A stretch of DNA of 64,000 bases, taken from Methylobacterium cerastii (GTDB lineage Bacteria; Pseudomonadota; Alphaproteobacteria; Rhizobiales; Beijerinckiaceae). A program made the translations under genes and the position numbers. Numbering within the stretch: position 1 is the stretch's first letter; every line of letters begins with the position of its first letter. The notes under the pieces were generated by a model, which was not told where the DNA came from, ran no database searches, and saw nothing but the letters and a program-made list of their open reading frames with translations. The stretch lies in assembly GCF_022179125.1 (NCBI RefSeq), contig NZ_BPQG01000010.1:1-64000 (forward strand), in the 5' to 3' direction. Of this stretch, positions 15,558 through 24,831 are shown in pieces.

Positions 15558-17021
15558 ATGTCAAAGATCGATCGACGCGCGCTGATCGCCGTCGCGGGCC
15601 TCGCGCTCGCCGCGCCGGAATTGGGTCACGCGCAGGAGTCGGGCAAGCCGCAGGATGCGGCAGCGCCCAAGCCGGAAGCGAAAGGCGTGACCCATACCCT
15701 GGCGCGCTACGTCGTGAACGCCCGGTTCGAGGATCTGCCCGAGACCGTTCGCCGCGAGGCGACGCGGACCTTCCTCAACTGGGTCGGCGTCGCCATCGGC
15801 GGCTCGCACCACGAGACGCTGGACGTCGCGGTGTCGGCGCTGGCGCCGTTCTCCGGGCCGCCGCAGGCCGGCCTGTTCGGCCGCACCGAGCGCTTCGACA
15901 TCATGAACGCCGCGTTCCTGAACGGCGTGTCCAGCCACATCTTTGACTACGACGACACGCACCTGAAGACCGTGATCCACCCGGCCGGCCCGGTCGCCTC
16001 GGCGATCCTCGCCTATGCCGAGATGCATCCGGTTTCGGGGCGGGACTTCCTCAATGCGCTGGTGCTTGGGATCGAGACCGAGTGCCGGATCGGCAACGCA
16101 GTCTATCCGAACCACTACGACATCGGCTGGCACATCACCGGCACCGCCGGCGTCTTCGGGGCGGCGGCCGCCGCCGGCAAACTGATGGGGCTCACCGAGC
16201 AGCAGATGGTGTTCGCGCTGGGGCTGGCCGCCTCGCAGCCGGTGGGCCTGCGCGAATCGTTCGGCTCGATGAACAAGAGCTTCAATCCCGGCCGCGCCGC
16301 CGCCAACGGCCTGTTCGCGGCGATCCTGGCGGCGAAGGGCTTCACGTCGTCGGACGGGATGATCGAGGCCAAGCGCGGCTGGGCCAACACCGTCTCGACC
16401 AAGCAGGATTATCGCGAGATCACGGAGGGGCTCGGCACCCGCTACGAGAGCCTGCTCAACACCTATAAGCCGTTCGCCTGCGGCATCGTCATGCACCCGG
16501 CGATCGACGCCGCGATCCAACTGCGCGACGAGCAGCACCTGAAGCCCGATCAGATCGCCCGCGTCGACCTCAAGGTGCATCCGCTGGTGCTCGAGCTCAC
16601 CGGCAAGACGGCACCGCAATTCGGGTTGGAGGGCAAGTTCAGCATCTTCCACGCCGTCGCCGTGGCCCTGGTCGAGGGGGCAGCCGGCGAGAAGCAGTTT
16701 AGCGACCGTGCGGTGCGCGACCCCGTGGTCGTCGCGCTCCGCGAGAAGGTCGTGCCGGTGGTGACGCCTGGAATCGCGGCGGCGCAGGTCGACATGACCG
16801 TGACGCTGAAGGACGGCCGCACCCTGCACCGCCGCATCGAGCACGCGATCGGCAGCGTCGAGCGGCCAATGACCGACGCGGCGCTGGAGCGCAAGTTCAC
16901 CGACCTCGCAGACGGCGTGCTGCCCGAGGCGCAGGCCCGGCGGGTGATGGCCCTGTGCTGGTCGCTCGAAACGCTCGGCGACGCGGCCGACGTCACCCGC
17001 GCCGGCGTCGCGCAGGCCTGA
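15558..17021 (+). CDS. Exported MmgE/PrpD family protein
   Basis: This encodes 487 residues. The body matches the MmgE/PrpD fold: FLNWVGVAIGG, then SHIFDYDDTH around the substrate site, HPAGPVASAILA and GWHITGTAGVFGAAAAAG. Family members include 2-methylcitrate dehydratase and cis-aconitate decarboxylase. The N-terminus carries RRALIAVAGLALAAPELGHAQ, a twin-arginine-type or Sec signal, so this member is probably periplasmic, unlike cytoplasmic PrpD. The ATG has GGAGG upstream. No prp genes are adjacent, so the substrate is open. Confidence 0.85.
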   Translation: MSKIDRRALIAVAGLALAAPELGHAQESGKPQDAAAPKPEAKGVTHTLARYVVNARFEDLPETVRREATRTFLNWVGVAIGGSHHETLDVAVSALAPFSGPPQAGLFGRTERFDIMNAAFLNGVSSHIFDYDDTHLKTVIHPAGPVASAILAYAEMHPVSGRDFLNALVLGIETECRIGNAVYPNHYDIGWHITGTAGVFGAAAAAGKLMGLTEQQMVFALGLAASQPVGLRESFGSMNKSFNPGRAAANGLFAAILAAKGFTSSDGMIEAKRGWANTVSTKQDYREITEGLGTRYESLLNTYKPFACGIVMHPAIDAAIQLRDEQHLKPDQIARVDLKVHPLVLELTGKTAPQFGLEGKFSIFHAVAVALVEGAAGEKQFSDRAVRDPVVVALREKVVPVVTPGIAAAQVDMTVTLKDGRTLHRRIEHAIGSVERPMTDAALERKFTDLADGVLPEAQARRVMALCWSLETLGDAADVTRAGVAQA

Positions 17022-17146
17022 CCGATCACGGTTCCGTGAAAACGGCACGGCCCGCGAGGGATCGTTTCGCTGGTCCGTGTCGTTCCTCGTTCGCATCGGC
17101 GACAGCACAACCGGTGCGAGCGTAAGCGTACGGTTCCGGTGGCGGC

Positions 17147-19129
17147 ATGGCGACGAAGACTGAAGACCCTCCCCTCGAAGCGCCGTCCCCGACCCGGATC
17201 GCCGCGGCCGAGACCCCGAAGACGGCTCTGGTCTCGCCGGTCCTCGTCAGTGCGACCATCATCGCCGGCCTGTATTTCGGGCGCGAGATCTTCATCCCGA
17301 TCGCCATCGCCGTGCTGCTCTCGTTCGTGCTCGGCCCGCTGGTGGCGCTGCTTCGGCGCTGGCACCTGCCACGGGTCGTCGCGGTGGGCGCCGCGGTGGT
17401 GTTCACCCTCGGCGTCGTCGCCGCCCTGGCCACCCTGATCGGCGTGCAGGTGGCGGGCCTCGCCGGCGACGTACCGCGCTACCGCTCGACCATCGAACGC
17501 AAGGTCGAGGGCCTGCGCGAAAGCCCGGCTGCGCATCTCGCCGCCTACGTCGCCAACATCGGCCGCGCGCTGCACGACGCCGGCAACGGCGACAAGGCGC
17601 AGAAGCCGGACGCCGAGACCAAGTCCGAAAAAAAAAGGCCGGAGGCTAAGCCCGAGCCGAACCCGGAGGCGAAGCCCGCGCGGCCGCAGGCGGATCCGGT
17701 CCTGGTCGAGATGCGGCAGGCGCAGCCGGGTCCGCTCGAGACCGCGAGCACCCTGCTCTCCCCGGTGATGCAGCCCCTGGCCACCACCGGCATCGTGTTC
17801 GTCGTGCTGCTGTTCGTCCTGATGCAGCGCGAGGATCTACGCGACCGGATGATTCGGCTTGCCGGTTCCAGCGACCTGCACCGCACCACCGTCGCGATGG
17901 ATGACGCCGCGCGGCGCCTCAGCCGCTACTTCGTGGTGCAACTGGCCCTCAACACCGCCTTCGGGCTCGTCGTCGGCATCGGGCTCTACCTCATCGGCGT
18001 GCCGAACCCCGTGCTCTGGGGCATCGTCTCGGCGGTCATGCGGTTCGTGCCGTATATCGGCGCCTTCCTGTCCGCCCTGCTCCCCCTGGCGCTCGCCGCC
18101 GCGGTCGACCCCGGCTGGAACATGGTGATCGCCACCGCGATCCTGTTCATCGTGCTGGAGCCGCTCACCGGCCAGATCGTCGAGCCGATGCTCTACGGCC
18201 ATTCCACCGGGCTCTCGCCCTTCGCGGTGCTGATCTCGGCCCTGTTCTGGACCTGGCTGTGGGGACCGGTCGGGCTTCTGCTCTCGACGCCGTTGACCGT
18301 CTGCCTCGTCGTGCTCGGCCGGCACATCGACAAGCTCGAGTTCCTCGACGTGTTGTTCGGCAACCGGGCGGCGCTGACGCCGGTGGAGAACTTCTACCAG
18401 CGCATCCTCGCCGACGATCCGGAGGAGGCGCAGGAGCACGCCGAGCAGATCCTGCAGACCTGCTCGCTGTCGGCCTACTACGACGACGTGGTGCTGAAGG
18501 GCCTCGAACTCGCCGCCCGCGACGCCGCCCGCGGCGTGCTCACCCTCGACCAGAAGTCCGACATCCGCGCCTCCGTCAGCGAGCTCGTCGACGCGCTCGC
18601 CGAGCGGGACGACCGGGTGCCGACGCCCGCCGCTTCCGAGTTCAAGCCGACGGGCGATGCCCCGGCGGCGGCGACGCCGGACCCCGACGCGATCCCGCCG
18701 GCCTGGTCGCAGGACGGGGCGGTGCTCTGCGTCGCCGGGCGCGGCTTCATCGACACGCCGGCGGCCACGATCCTGGCGCAGCTGTTGGCCAAGCGCGGGC
18801 TCGGGACGCGCATCGTTTCGTTCGGCGAGGTGTCGCGCGCGAAAATCGCGGACTTCGATCCCGGTGCGGCGCGGATCGTCTGCATCGTCTCGTTGGCGAT
18901 CAGTGGCGAGCCGGCGCATCTGCGGCGCCTCGTCGACCGCCTCCAGCGTCGAATGCCGGACGTTCCGGTCGTCGTCGGATTATGGCAGGCGGACGACGAC
19001 TCCGCCGGCCGCGGCAGCATCCCGGCGGCCGAACACGTTTCGTCCCTGGGGAGCGCGGTCGACACGGTGCTCGCGCATGTCGGCACCAAGCCGGAGCGGC
19101 CGATCCTGCGCGTCGCGGCCGAGGCCTGA
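17147..19129 (+). CDS. AI-2E family transporter with a large soluble C-terminal domain
   Basis: This encodes 660 residues. Residues 25-110 and 200-400 hold the AI-2E/PerM-type membrane segments (for example FIPIAIAVLLSFVLGPL, and VLWGIVSAVMRFVPYIGAF). The two parts are split by a Lys/Glu/Pro-rich linker at about 150-190, whose codons include nine A in a row (17628-17636) with the frame intact. From about 420 a soluble region follows, ending in an alpha/beta domain (ILCVAGRGFIDT-like, SLAISGEPAHL). Some family members export autoinducer-2 or ions; the substrate here is unknown. Confidence 0.85.
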   Translation: MATKTEDPPLEAPSPTRIAAAETPKTALVSPVLVSATIIAGLYFGREIFIPIAIAVLLSFVLGPLVALLRRWHLPRVVAVGAAVVFTLGVVAALATLIGVQVAGLAGDVPRYRSTIERKVEGLRESPAAHLAAYVANIGRALHDAGNGDKAQKPDAETKSEKKRPEAKPEPNPEAKPARPQADPVLVEMRQAQPGPLETASTLLSPVMQPLATTGIVFVVLLFVLMQREDLRDRMIRLAGSSDLHRTTVAMDDAARRLSRYFVVQLALNTAFGLVVGIGLYLIGVPNPVLWGIVSAVMRFVPYIGAFLSALLPLALAAAVDPGWNMVIATAILFIVLEPLTGQIVEPMLYGHSTGLSPFAVLISALFWTWLWGPVGLLLSTPLTVCLVVLGRHIDKLEFLDVLFGNRAALTPVENFYQRILADDPEEAQEHAEQILQTCSLSAYYDDVVLKGLELAARDAARGVLTLDQKSDIRASVSELVDALAERDDRVPTPAASEFKPTGDAPAAATPDPDAIPPAWSQDGAVLCVAGRGFIDTPAATILAQLLAKRGLGTRIVSFGEVSRAKIADFDPGAARIVCIVSLAISGEPAHLRRLVDRLQRRMPDVPVVVGLWQADDDSAGRGSIPAAEHVSSLGSAVDTVLAHVGTKPERPILRVAAEA

Positions 19130-19202
19130 CGGCGCAGGCTTGACGGCGCACGGCGAAACCCGCCTTCCTGCCGCGATTGCGGGACCGTTCGGGGAAAAGC
19201 CG

Positions 19203-19991
19203 ATGAGCGTCGTCGAACTCGGCCGGTTCATGGACGACCTGGCCGAAGCCTCGGGCCAGGCGACCGTGCCATTCTTCCGGGCGCAGGTCGCCTTGACGGA
19301 CAAGGCCGCCGGGACGGCGCCGTTCGACCCGGTGACCGAAGCGGACCGCGCGGCCGAGCTCGTCTTGCGCAACATGATCCGCGCCCGCTTTCCCGCGCAC
19401 GGCATCCTAGGAGAAGAATTCGGCTCGGAGCGTCTCGACGCGGAATACGTCTGGGTGCTCGATCCCATCGACGGGACGCGCGCCTTCATCACCGGCATCC
19501 CGACCTGGGGCACGCTGATCGGTTTGACCCGGAACGGCGGCGCCGTGCGCGGGCTCATGCACCAGCCCTATCTCGGCGAGCGGTTCACCGGCGACGGACG
19601 CAGCGCGCGCCTGCGCGGGCCGCGCGGCGAGCGGACGCTCCACACTCGCCGCTGCGTCGACCTGTCGGCGGCGATGCTCGCCACCACCGACCCACGCCTG
19701 TTCACCGAGGGCGACGAGGCCGAGCGGTTCCGCGCGATCGAGGGCCGCGTGCGCATGTCGCGCTACGGCACCGATTGCTACGCCTACTGCATGTTGGCCT
19801 CGGGCCAGGTCGACCTCGTCGTCGAGGCCGGGCTGAAGCCCTACGACATCGTGGCACTGATCCCGATCGTCGAGGGCGCCGGCGGCATCATCACCGCTTG
19901 GGACGGCGGCCCGGCGACCGCGGGCGGCCGCATCGTCGCGGCCGGCGACCCGCGCCTGCACGCGGCGGCGCTGGAGCACCTGAATCCGTAA
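19203..19991 (+). CDS. Inositol monophosphatase family, HisN-like histidinol phosphatase
   Basis: This encodes 262 residues. Metal-binding motifs are DPVTEADRA at 42-50, GEEFG at 70-74 and DPIDGTRAF at 87-95; the C-terminal signature is AGLKPYDIVALIPIVEGAGG. The tight match of the last motif to HisN-type histidinol-phosphatases supports histidine synthesis, but other substrates are possible in this family. The start at 19203 follows GGGGAAAAG. It is 73 bases after the permease gene. Confidence 0.87.
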   Translation: MSVVELGRFMDDLAEASGQATVPFFRAQVALTDKAAGTAPFDPVTEADRAAELVLRNMIRARFPAHGILGEEFGSERLDAEYVWVLDPIDGTRAFITGIPTWGTLIGLTRNGGAVRGLMHQPYLGERFTGDGRSARLRGPRGERTLHTRRCVDLSAAMLATTDPRLFTEGDEAERFRAIEGRVRMSRYGTDCYAYCMLASGQVDLVVEAGLKPYDIVALIPIVEGAGGIITAWDGGPATAGGRIVAAGDPRLHAAALEHLNP

Positions 19992-20093
19992 GTCTCGCGC
20001 GCCGCCGGGCGATCGTCGGCACGTGCGCGCGAACTGAACCGATCGTGCGGCCGCGCCGTTCCTCGTGGTTCGCAACCCTCACCACGGCCGCCC

Positions 20094-21203
20094 GTGCTCC
20101 TCGCCGCGATACTCCTCCTGACGACCCTGCCACCCCTGGCTGAGGACTCAGCCGTTGCACTTCGCGCGCAGGTCGTCGCGCTGCGCGCATCTGGGGCCGA
20201 AGGCGCACCGTACTATCAGCACGTGGCGCGAGCGGTCTCGAACTGGCGGGCGCAGGCCGGGGCGGAGCTTCGGCCGGTCTCGCTCGCCCTGGTCGCCCGG
20301 GTCGCGCCGACCGAGCCGGCCTTCGTCGCGCGCTGCGCAAAGCTCAACAATTACTGGTGCATCAAAAGTGCGCGCTGGACGGGCGAAGTCGGCGCCGACG
20401 CCGAGGGGCATACCGGCTTCGCCACCGCGGCCGACGGAGCCGACGCCGCGGCCGGCCTGCTCCGGCGCTACTACCGCGACTACGGGCGCCGCACCGCGCT
20501 GGCCATCGTGCGTCGCTGGGCGCCCGCGAGTTGCGGCCTTCCATTGCTCGGGCCGATCGCGAGAAACGCGAAGCCGTCGCCCCTCGCACCCCGCGGGATC
20601 GGCGGCACGCTTCGCGCCCGCTACCTTGCCCGCCACCTGCCCGGAGGTGCCCGCCGCGGCGGGAGGACGGCCCTGCGGGTGCAGCCCTGGTCGCCCCTGG
20701 CACGAATGAGCGGCCATCCCGCCCGGCGCCCTGCCATCGCGACTCGCGTCGCATCGCGGCCGGTCACGGACATCGCCGCCGGGCTCTCCGACAAGCCGGC
20801 GGCCGCATCCGCTCCCGTCGTGCGCGGGGCGGACGACCCAGCCGCGCTCCTCGATCGGAAGGTGCCGTCCCCGGATCGGCTAGTGGCCGAATCCGCGCTG
20901 CTGCCGATGATCGTCTCCGGCCTGTCCCTGGGCGATCTGCGCGCGCCGGCGCCGCTCTGCGGCGGCGACGAGGTCCGCATCGGCAACTACGCCGCCGCCA
21001 TCGCCAAGAGCGTCCGCCTACGCTCCACGGACGACCTCGCGCTGTTCTCGCCCGATGGGAGCCCGCTGCCGAACCTCGCGGCGGTGATGCGTGCGATGTC
21101 GGCGGTGGAGCTCGGCGCCCTACATGCCGGGCCGCCCCTCATCGAGGCCGCCATCGCCCGGCTCGGTCCGGTCACTGCGGCGACGGCCGACGCGGCGAAG
21201 TAG
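20094..21203 (+). CDS. Exported protein with a phage P5-like domain
   Basis: This encodes 369 residues from a GTG with a weak ribosome site. Residues 1-16 are a signal sequence (LLAAILLLTTLPPLAE). Residues about 84-145 read KLNNYWCIKSARWTG, then GFATAADGADAAAGLLRRYYRDYG and VRRWAP. This pattern resembles a domain found in phage muralytic or structural proteins (NNPxNI ... W.G ... GF..F ... RWAP). The rest is Ala/Arg/Pro-rich. It may act on peptidoglycan in the periplasm; that is inference from the domain pattern. Confidence 0.6.
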   Translation: MLLAAILLLTTLPPLAEDSAVALRAQVVALRASGAEGAPYYQHVARAVSNWRAQAGAELRPVSLALVARVAPTEPAFVARCAKLNNYWCIKSARWTGEVGADAEGHTGFATAADGADAAAGLLRRYYRDYGRRTALAIVRRWAPASCGLPLLGPIARNAKPSPLAPRGIGGTLRARYLARHLPGGARRGGRTALRVQPWSPLARMSGHPARRPAIATRVASRPVTDIAAGLSDKPAAASAPVVRGADDPAALLDRKVPSPDRLVAESALLPMIVSGLSLGDLRAPAPLCGGDEVRIGNYAAAIAKSVRLRSTDDLALFSPDGSPLPNLAAVMRAMSAVELGALHAGPPLIEAAIARLGPVTAATADAAK

Positions 21204-21323
21204 CGGTTCGCGAACGGAGACTCGCCGCGCCGAAACCTTGCGGCGCTCCCCTCCCCGCGCCACCTGAACGGCGACGGCCGACCGGCTGGCCCTTCCGCGT
21301 CTCCCAACCACCTGAGTCCGCCC

Positions 21324-22769
21324 TTGCCCATCCAGAGTTTCGCCGCGCGCGCCGGCTCCGCGGTCATGGCCTTCGCCGAGGCGTCGAGCGACTTCCTGAT
21401 CCAGCCGACCCTGCGGCTCGGCGTCACCGGGCTCGCCCGCTCGGGCAAGACCGTGTTCACCACCGCGCTGATCCACCATCTCGTCGAGAGCGACGCGCTC
21501 CCCGCCTTCGCCCCGGCGCAGGAGGGCCGGTTGCGCCGCGCCCGCCTCGTGCCGCAGCCGGACGACGACGTTCCGCGCTTCCCCTACGAGGAGCACTATT
21601 CCGCCCTCACCGAAGCCCGCCTGTGGCCGCGCTCCACCGACCGGATCAGCCAGTTCCGTCTTGCGATCGAGTACGAGCGCGCCGGCGGCTGGCGCTCCGG
21701 CCCAGGTACCCTGATGCTCGACGTGGTCGACTATCCCGGCGAATGGCTGCTCGACCTCGCGCTGCTGGAGCAGAGCTACACCGCCTGGTCGCGTGCGACG
21801 ATCGCCGGAACCCGGCGCGCCGGCCGCGGGGAGATGGCGGCGCCCTGGCTCGCGATGCTCAAGGGCCTCGACCCAGCAGGCCCCCTCGACGAGGTCGTGG
21901 CCGAGCGGGCGAGCGCCGCCTTCACCGCCTACCTCGCGGCGTTGCGCGCCGGGCCGGAGATGGTGGCGACGACGCCCCCCGGCCGCTTCCTGATGCCGGG
22001 CGACCTCGCCGGCTCACCGGCCCTGACCTTCGCGCCGCTCGATAGTCTGCCCGAGACGATCGAACCTAGGACGCTGGCCGGGCTGATGGAACGGCGCTTC
22101 GAGGCCTACAAGGCCAAGGTCGTCGTGCCGTTCTTCCGCGACCACTTCCAGCGCGTCGATCGCCAGATCGTGCTGGTCGACGTGCTCGCGGCCGTCGACG
22201 CCGGGCCGGCGGCGCTCGCCGAATTGGAGGAGGCGCTGGATTCGGTCCTGCTCAGCCTGAACATCGGCCGCAACACGCTGCTCTCGCGGCTGTTCGCGCC
22301 GCGGGCCGACCGGATCATGTTCGCGGCGACCAAGGCGGACCACCTGCATCAGACCAGCCACGACCGGCTGGAGGCGCTGCTGCGCCTGCTCGTCTCGCGC
22401 GCCATGCGCCGGACCGAGGCCGCCGGCGCCCGCGTCGGCACCGTGGCGTTGGCTTCGGTCCGCGCCACCCGCGAGACCACGATCCACGACGGCGACGCGG
22501 TGCTGCGCGCCGTCGCCGGCACGCCCGAGGCCGGCGAGACCGTCGGCGACGAGGTGTTCGACGGTACGGCCGAGGCCGCGGTGTTTCCCGGCCATCTCCC
22601 CGTCCGGCCAGAGGCCGTGCTGGAAGGCGTCGTCGAGCCGGGCTCGCTGCGGTTTCCCCGGTTCCGCCCTCCGGTGATCAAGCCCGACGCGCTGGAGCGG
22701 CCCGGCCACCTGCCGCAGATCCGTCTCGACCGGGCGATGCAGTTCCTGATCGGCGACAAGCTGACGTGA
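21324..22769 (+). CDS. ycjX: YcjX-like P-loop protein
   Basis: This encodes 481 residues from a TTG at 21324 (an ATG at 21366 is the alternative). The Walker A motif is GLARSGKT at 36-43, with LDVVDYPGEWLLDL as the Walker B-like region and KADHLHQTSHDRL near the C-terminal third. YcjX proteins are stress-linked GTPase-like proteins of unknown biochemistry, usually paired with a YcjF membrane protein, which follows 31 bases downstream. Confidence 0.92.
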   Translation: MPIQSFAARAGSAVMAFAEASSDFLIQPTLRLGVTGLARSGKTVFTTALIHHLVESDALPAFAPAQEGRLRRARLVPQPDDDVPRFPYEEHYSALTEARLWPRSTDRISQFRLAIEYERAGGWRSGPGTLMLDVVDYPGEWLLDLALLEQSYTAWSRATIAGTRRAGRGEMAAPWLAMLKGLDPAGPLDEVVAERASAAFTAYLAALRAGPEMVATTPPGRFLMPGDLAGSPALTFAPLDSLPETIEPRTLAGLMERRFEAYKAKVVVPFFRDHFQRVDRQIVLVDVLAAVDAGPAALAELEEALDSVLLSLNIGRNTLLSRLFAPRADRIMFAATKADHLHQTSHDRLEALLRLLVSRAMRRTEAAGARVGTVALASVRATRETTIHDGDAVLRAVAGTPEAGETVGDEVFDGTAEAAVFPGHLPVRPEAVLEGVVEPGSLRFPRFRPPVIKPDALERPGHLPQIRLDRAMQFLIGDKLT

Positions 22770-22800
22770 TGGCCGGGGCGACAACCTTGAGGATGATGCC

Positions 22801-23829
22801 GTGAGTTCGACCCAGCGCCCGCGCGCCTTCCGCATCCCCGCCGCCGACGCGCCGGCCTCGAGCGAGGCCCTCGCGCCGATGCCGGCGGTGCCGGGCGGCG
22901 TCCGCATCGTCGAGGACCCGGTCGAGATCGTGGACGCGGCCGACGGCGTGCCGGTGCCGATGGCGAAGTCCCGTGGCGTCCCCTGGGGCGGCCTCCTGCT
23001 TTCGGCCGCGGGCGGGCTCGTGTCGCTCGGCGTCGGGCTCTCGGTCGAGCGGCTGATCGCCGACCTGTTCCAGGCCGCGCCCTGGCTCGGCGGCGTCGCC
23101 CTGGCGCTCCTGGCGCTGGCCGGGCTCGCGCTCCTGGCGATCGTGGTGCGTGAGCTGCGCGGGCTCTGGCGCGAGCGCAAGATCGAGCACCTGCGCCAGG
23201 CCGCGGTCACGGCGATCGCCACGCGCGACCACAGCGCGGCCCAAGGCGTGGTCCGCGACCTCTCGGCGTTCTATGCGGAACGCGTGGGGCTCGCGGCAGG
23301 CCGCCAGCGGCTGGAAGCCTCGGCGGACGCGATCCTCGACGTGGACGACCGCATCGGCCTCGCCGAGCACGAGCTGTTGAGCCCCCTCGACCGGCAGGCG
23401 CGCAACGCCATCGCCACCGCCGCCAAGCAGGTCTCGGGCGTCACCGCGCTGAGCCCGCGGGCGATCGTGGACGTTGCGTTCGTGGTCTTCTCCGCCGTGC
23501 GGCTTCTGCGCCGGATCGCGGCGATCTACGGCGGGCGCCCGGGCTTCCTCGGGTTCTTACGTCTAGCACGCGCGGCCCTCACGCACCTGACCGTCACCGG
23601 CGGGATGGCGGTCGGCGAGAGCATGATCCAGCAGGTGCTCGGCTTGGGGATCGCGGCGCGGGTGTCGGCGAAGCTCGGCGAGGGCGTGCTGAACGGCCTG
23701 ATGACCGCCCGCTTCGGCCTAGCGGCACTTGCGGTCTGCCGGCCCCTGCCGTTCGTGCGCGAGGCGCCGCCCCGGCTCTCGGACGTCGCCGGCGAACTTC
23801 TCCGCCCGGCCGACCCAGAGCCAAAGTAG
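22801..23829 (+). CDS. ycjF: YcjF-like membrane protein (DUF697/TIGR01620)
   Basis: This encodes 342 residues from a GTG. After a Pro-rich N-terminus come two membrane helices at about 58-115 (GGLLLSAAGGLVSLGVG, and LALLALAGLALLAIVV). The C-terminal half holds the DUF697-type segment (ALSPRAIVDVAFVVFSAVRLLRRIA, then YGGRPGFLGFLRL). It pairs with YcjX, as in many proteobacteria. The function is unknown beyond an association with envelope stress. Confidence 0.9.
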   Translation: MSSTQRPRAFRIPAADAPASSEALAPMPAVPGGVRIVEDPVEIVDAADGVPVPMAKSRGVPWGGLLLSAAGGLVSLGVGLSVERLIADLFQAAPWLGGVALALLALAGLALLAIVVRELRGLWRERKIEHLRQAAVTAIATRDHSAAQGVVRDLSAFYAERVGLAAGRQRLEASADAILDVDDRIGLAEHELLSPLDRQARNAIATAAKQVSGVTALSPRAIVDVAFVVFSAVRLLRRIAAIYGGRPGFLGFLRLARAALTHLTVTGGMAVGESMIQQVLGLGIAARVSAKLGEGVLNGLMTARFGLAALAVCRPLPFVREAPPRLSDVAGELLRPADPEPK

Positions 23830-23838
23830 CGGGAAACG

Positions 23839-24081
23839 TTAGGACTGCGCCCGCTTCTGCACCGCTTCGGCGTTGCGGCGGTTGGCGATGCGGGTGAACA
23901 TGTTGCCTGTGTAGTCGGCGACCTTCGGCTTCTCGACGGCCACGAGTTGGGCCTCGAACGCCTCGATGCGCTTGAGCAGCGCGGCGTCGCCGAAGATCGA
24001 GCTGTTGAAGGAGGTGTGGGCGCGCTCGCCCAGCGCCGTCTGCACGGCCTCCAGTCGCGTCAGAAGCTCTTTTCGCGTCAC
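23839..24081 (-). CDS. Small hypothetical protein, 80 aa
   Basis: This soluble protein of 80 residues starts MTRKELLTRLEAVQTALGER, has a central FNSSIFGDAALLKRIEAFEAQL and a basic C-terminus (RIANRRNAEAVQKRAQS). It is mostly helical, with no membrane segment and no recognised family. It ends 10 bases after the convergent ycjF stop. Confidence 0.6.
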   Translation of the reverse strand: MTRKELLTRLEAVQTALGERAHTSFNSSIFGDAALLKRIEAFEAQLVAVEKPKVADYTGNMFTRIANRRNAEAVQKRAQS

Positions 24082-24182
24082 GTCGATCTCCCGCGGGCCG
24101 GATCGCCCGTGATCCGAGGTCCATCAGCGCGGGCTTCGGTAAACGGGAGGTTAACCGGGCGCCTGCGGCCTGAGCGAAGCGC

Positions 24183-24734
24183 TCACAGGTCCTTCATGAA
24201 TCCGGCAAGGCGCATCAGGCCCTCCGGCCACGGCCCGTGGCCGCTGGCGACGTTGACGTGGCCGGATTCGCCGGCATCCACCAAGGCCGAGCCCCAGGCG
24301 TAGGAGAAGTCCTCGGCACGCTCGTAGCGGCAATAGGGATCGGTGCGGCTTGCCACCAGCAGAGACGGGAACGGCAGCGGGTCGCGCGGCAGCGGTGCGA
24401 AAGCGCGCACGCTATCGGGCAGGTTCGGCGTCTCCTCGACGTCCGGCAGCGCCACGAACAGCGCCCCGACGACGCGGCCCTGCGGCAGCTTCGGAACCGC
24501 CTCGACGCAGGCGACGACGCCGAGGCTGTGCGCGATCAGGATGACGGGGCGCGTCGCCGCCTCGACCGCTTCGACGACGCGGCCGCACCATGCGTCGGGC
24601 TCCGGCGCATGCCAGGAATCCTGCTCGACGACGCGGGCGGTGGACATTCGGCTGGCCCAGCGCGCCTGCCAATGGCCTTCCTCCGAGCCGCCCAGGCCCG
24701 GAACGATCAGGATGTCGCAGTCGGCGGTCTTCAT
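24183..24734 (-). CDS. RBBP9/YdeN family alpha/beta hydrolase
   Basis: This encodes 183 residues. It has DILIVPGLGGSEEGHWQ at the oxyanion side, the nucleophile elbow AHSLG, a late Asp in SRTDPYCRYE and a C-terminal His in ESGHVNVASGHG, completing a Ser-Asp-His triad. The family includes human RBBP9 and B. subtilis YdeN, serine hydrolases of mostly unknown substrate. It stands alone. Confidence 0.92.
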   Translation of the reverse strand: MKTADCDILIVPGLGGSEEGHWQARWASRMSTARVVEQDSWHAPEPDAWCGRVVEAVEAATRPVILIAHSLGVVACVEAVPKLPQGRVVGALFVALPDVEETPNLPDSVRAFAPLPRDPLPFPSLLVASRTDPYCRYERAEDFSYAWGSALVDAGESGHVNVASGHGPWPEGLMRLAGFMKDL

Positions 24735-24778
24735 GGCCGCGTCCCTACCCGCTCTCGGCGAAAGGGTCGAGAACGAAG

Positions 24779-24805
24779 AAAGGCGGCGCTTGCGGCGCCG
24801 CCTTT
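24779..24805 (-). terminator. Terminator of the leftward gene at 24832
   Basis: AAAGGCGGCG (24779-24788) pairs with CGCCGCCTTT (24796-24805) around a 7-base loop. On the minus strand the stem is followed by TTTCTT. It lies 27 bases past the stop at 24832. Confidence 0.85.
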
Positions 24806-24831
24806 AGGATCGGTTCAGATATAGGTTTGCT

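Noticed and set aside
17628-17636. A frameshift at the nine-A tract in the permease gene
   Set aside because: The frame is continuous through the tract (Glu-Lys-Lys-Arg) and both sides belong to the same protein.
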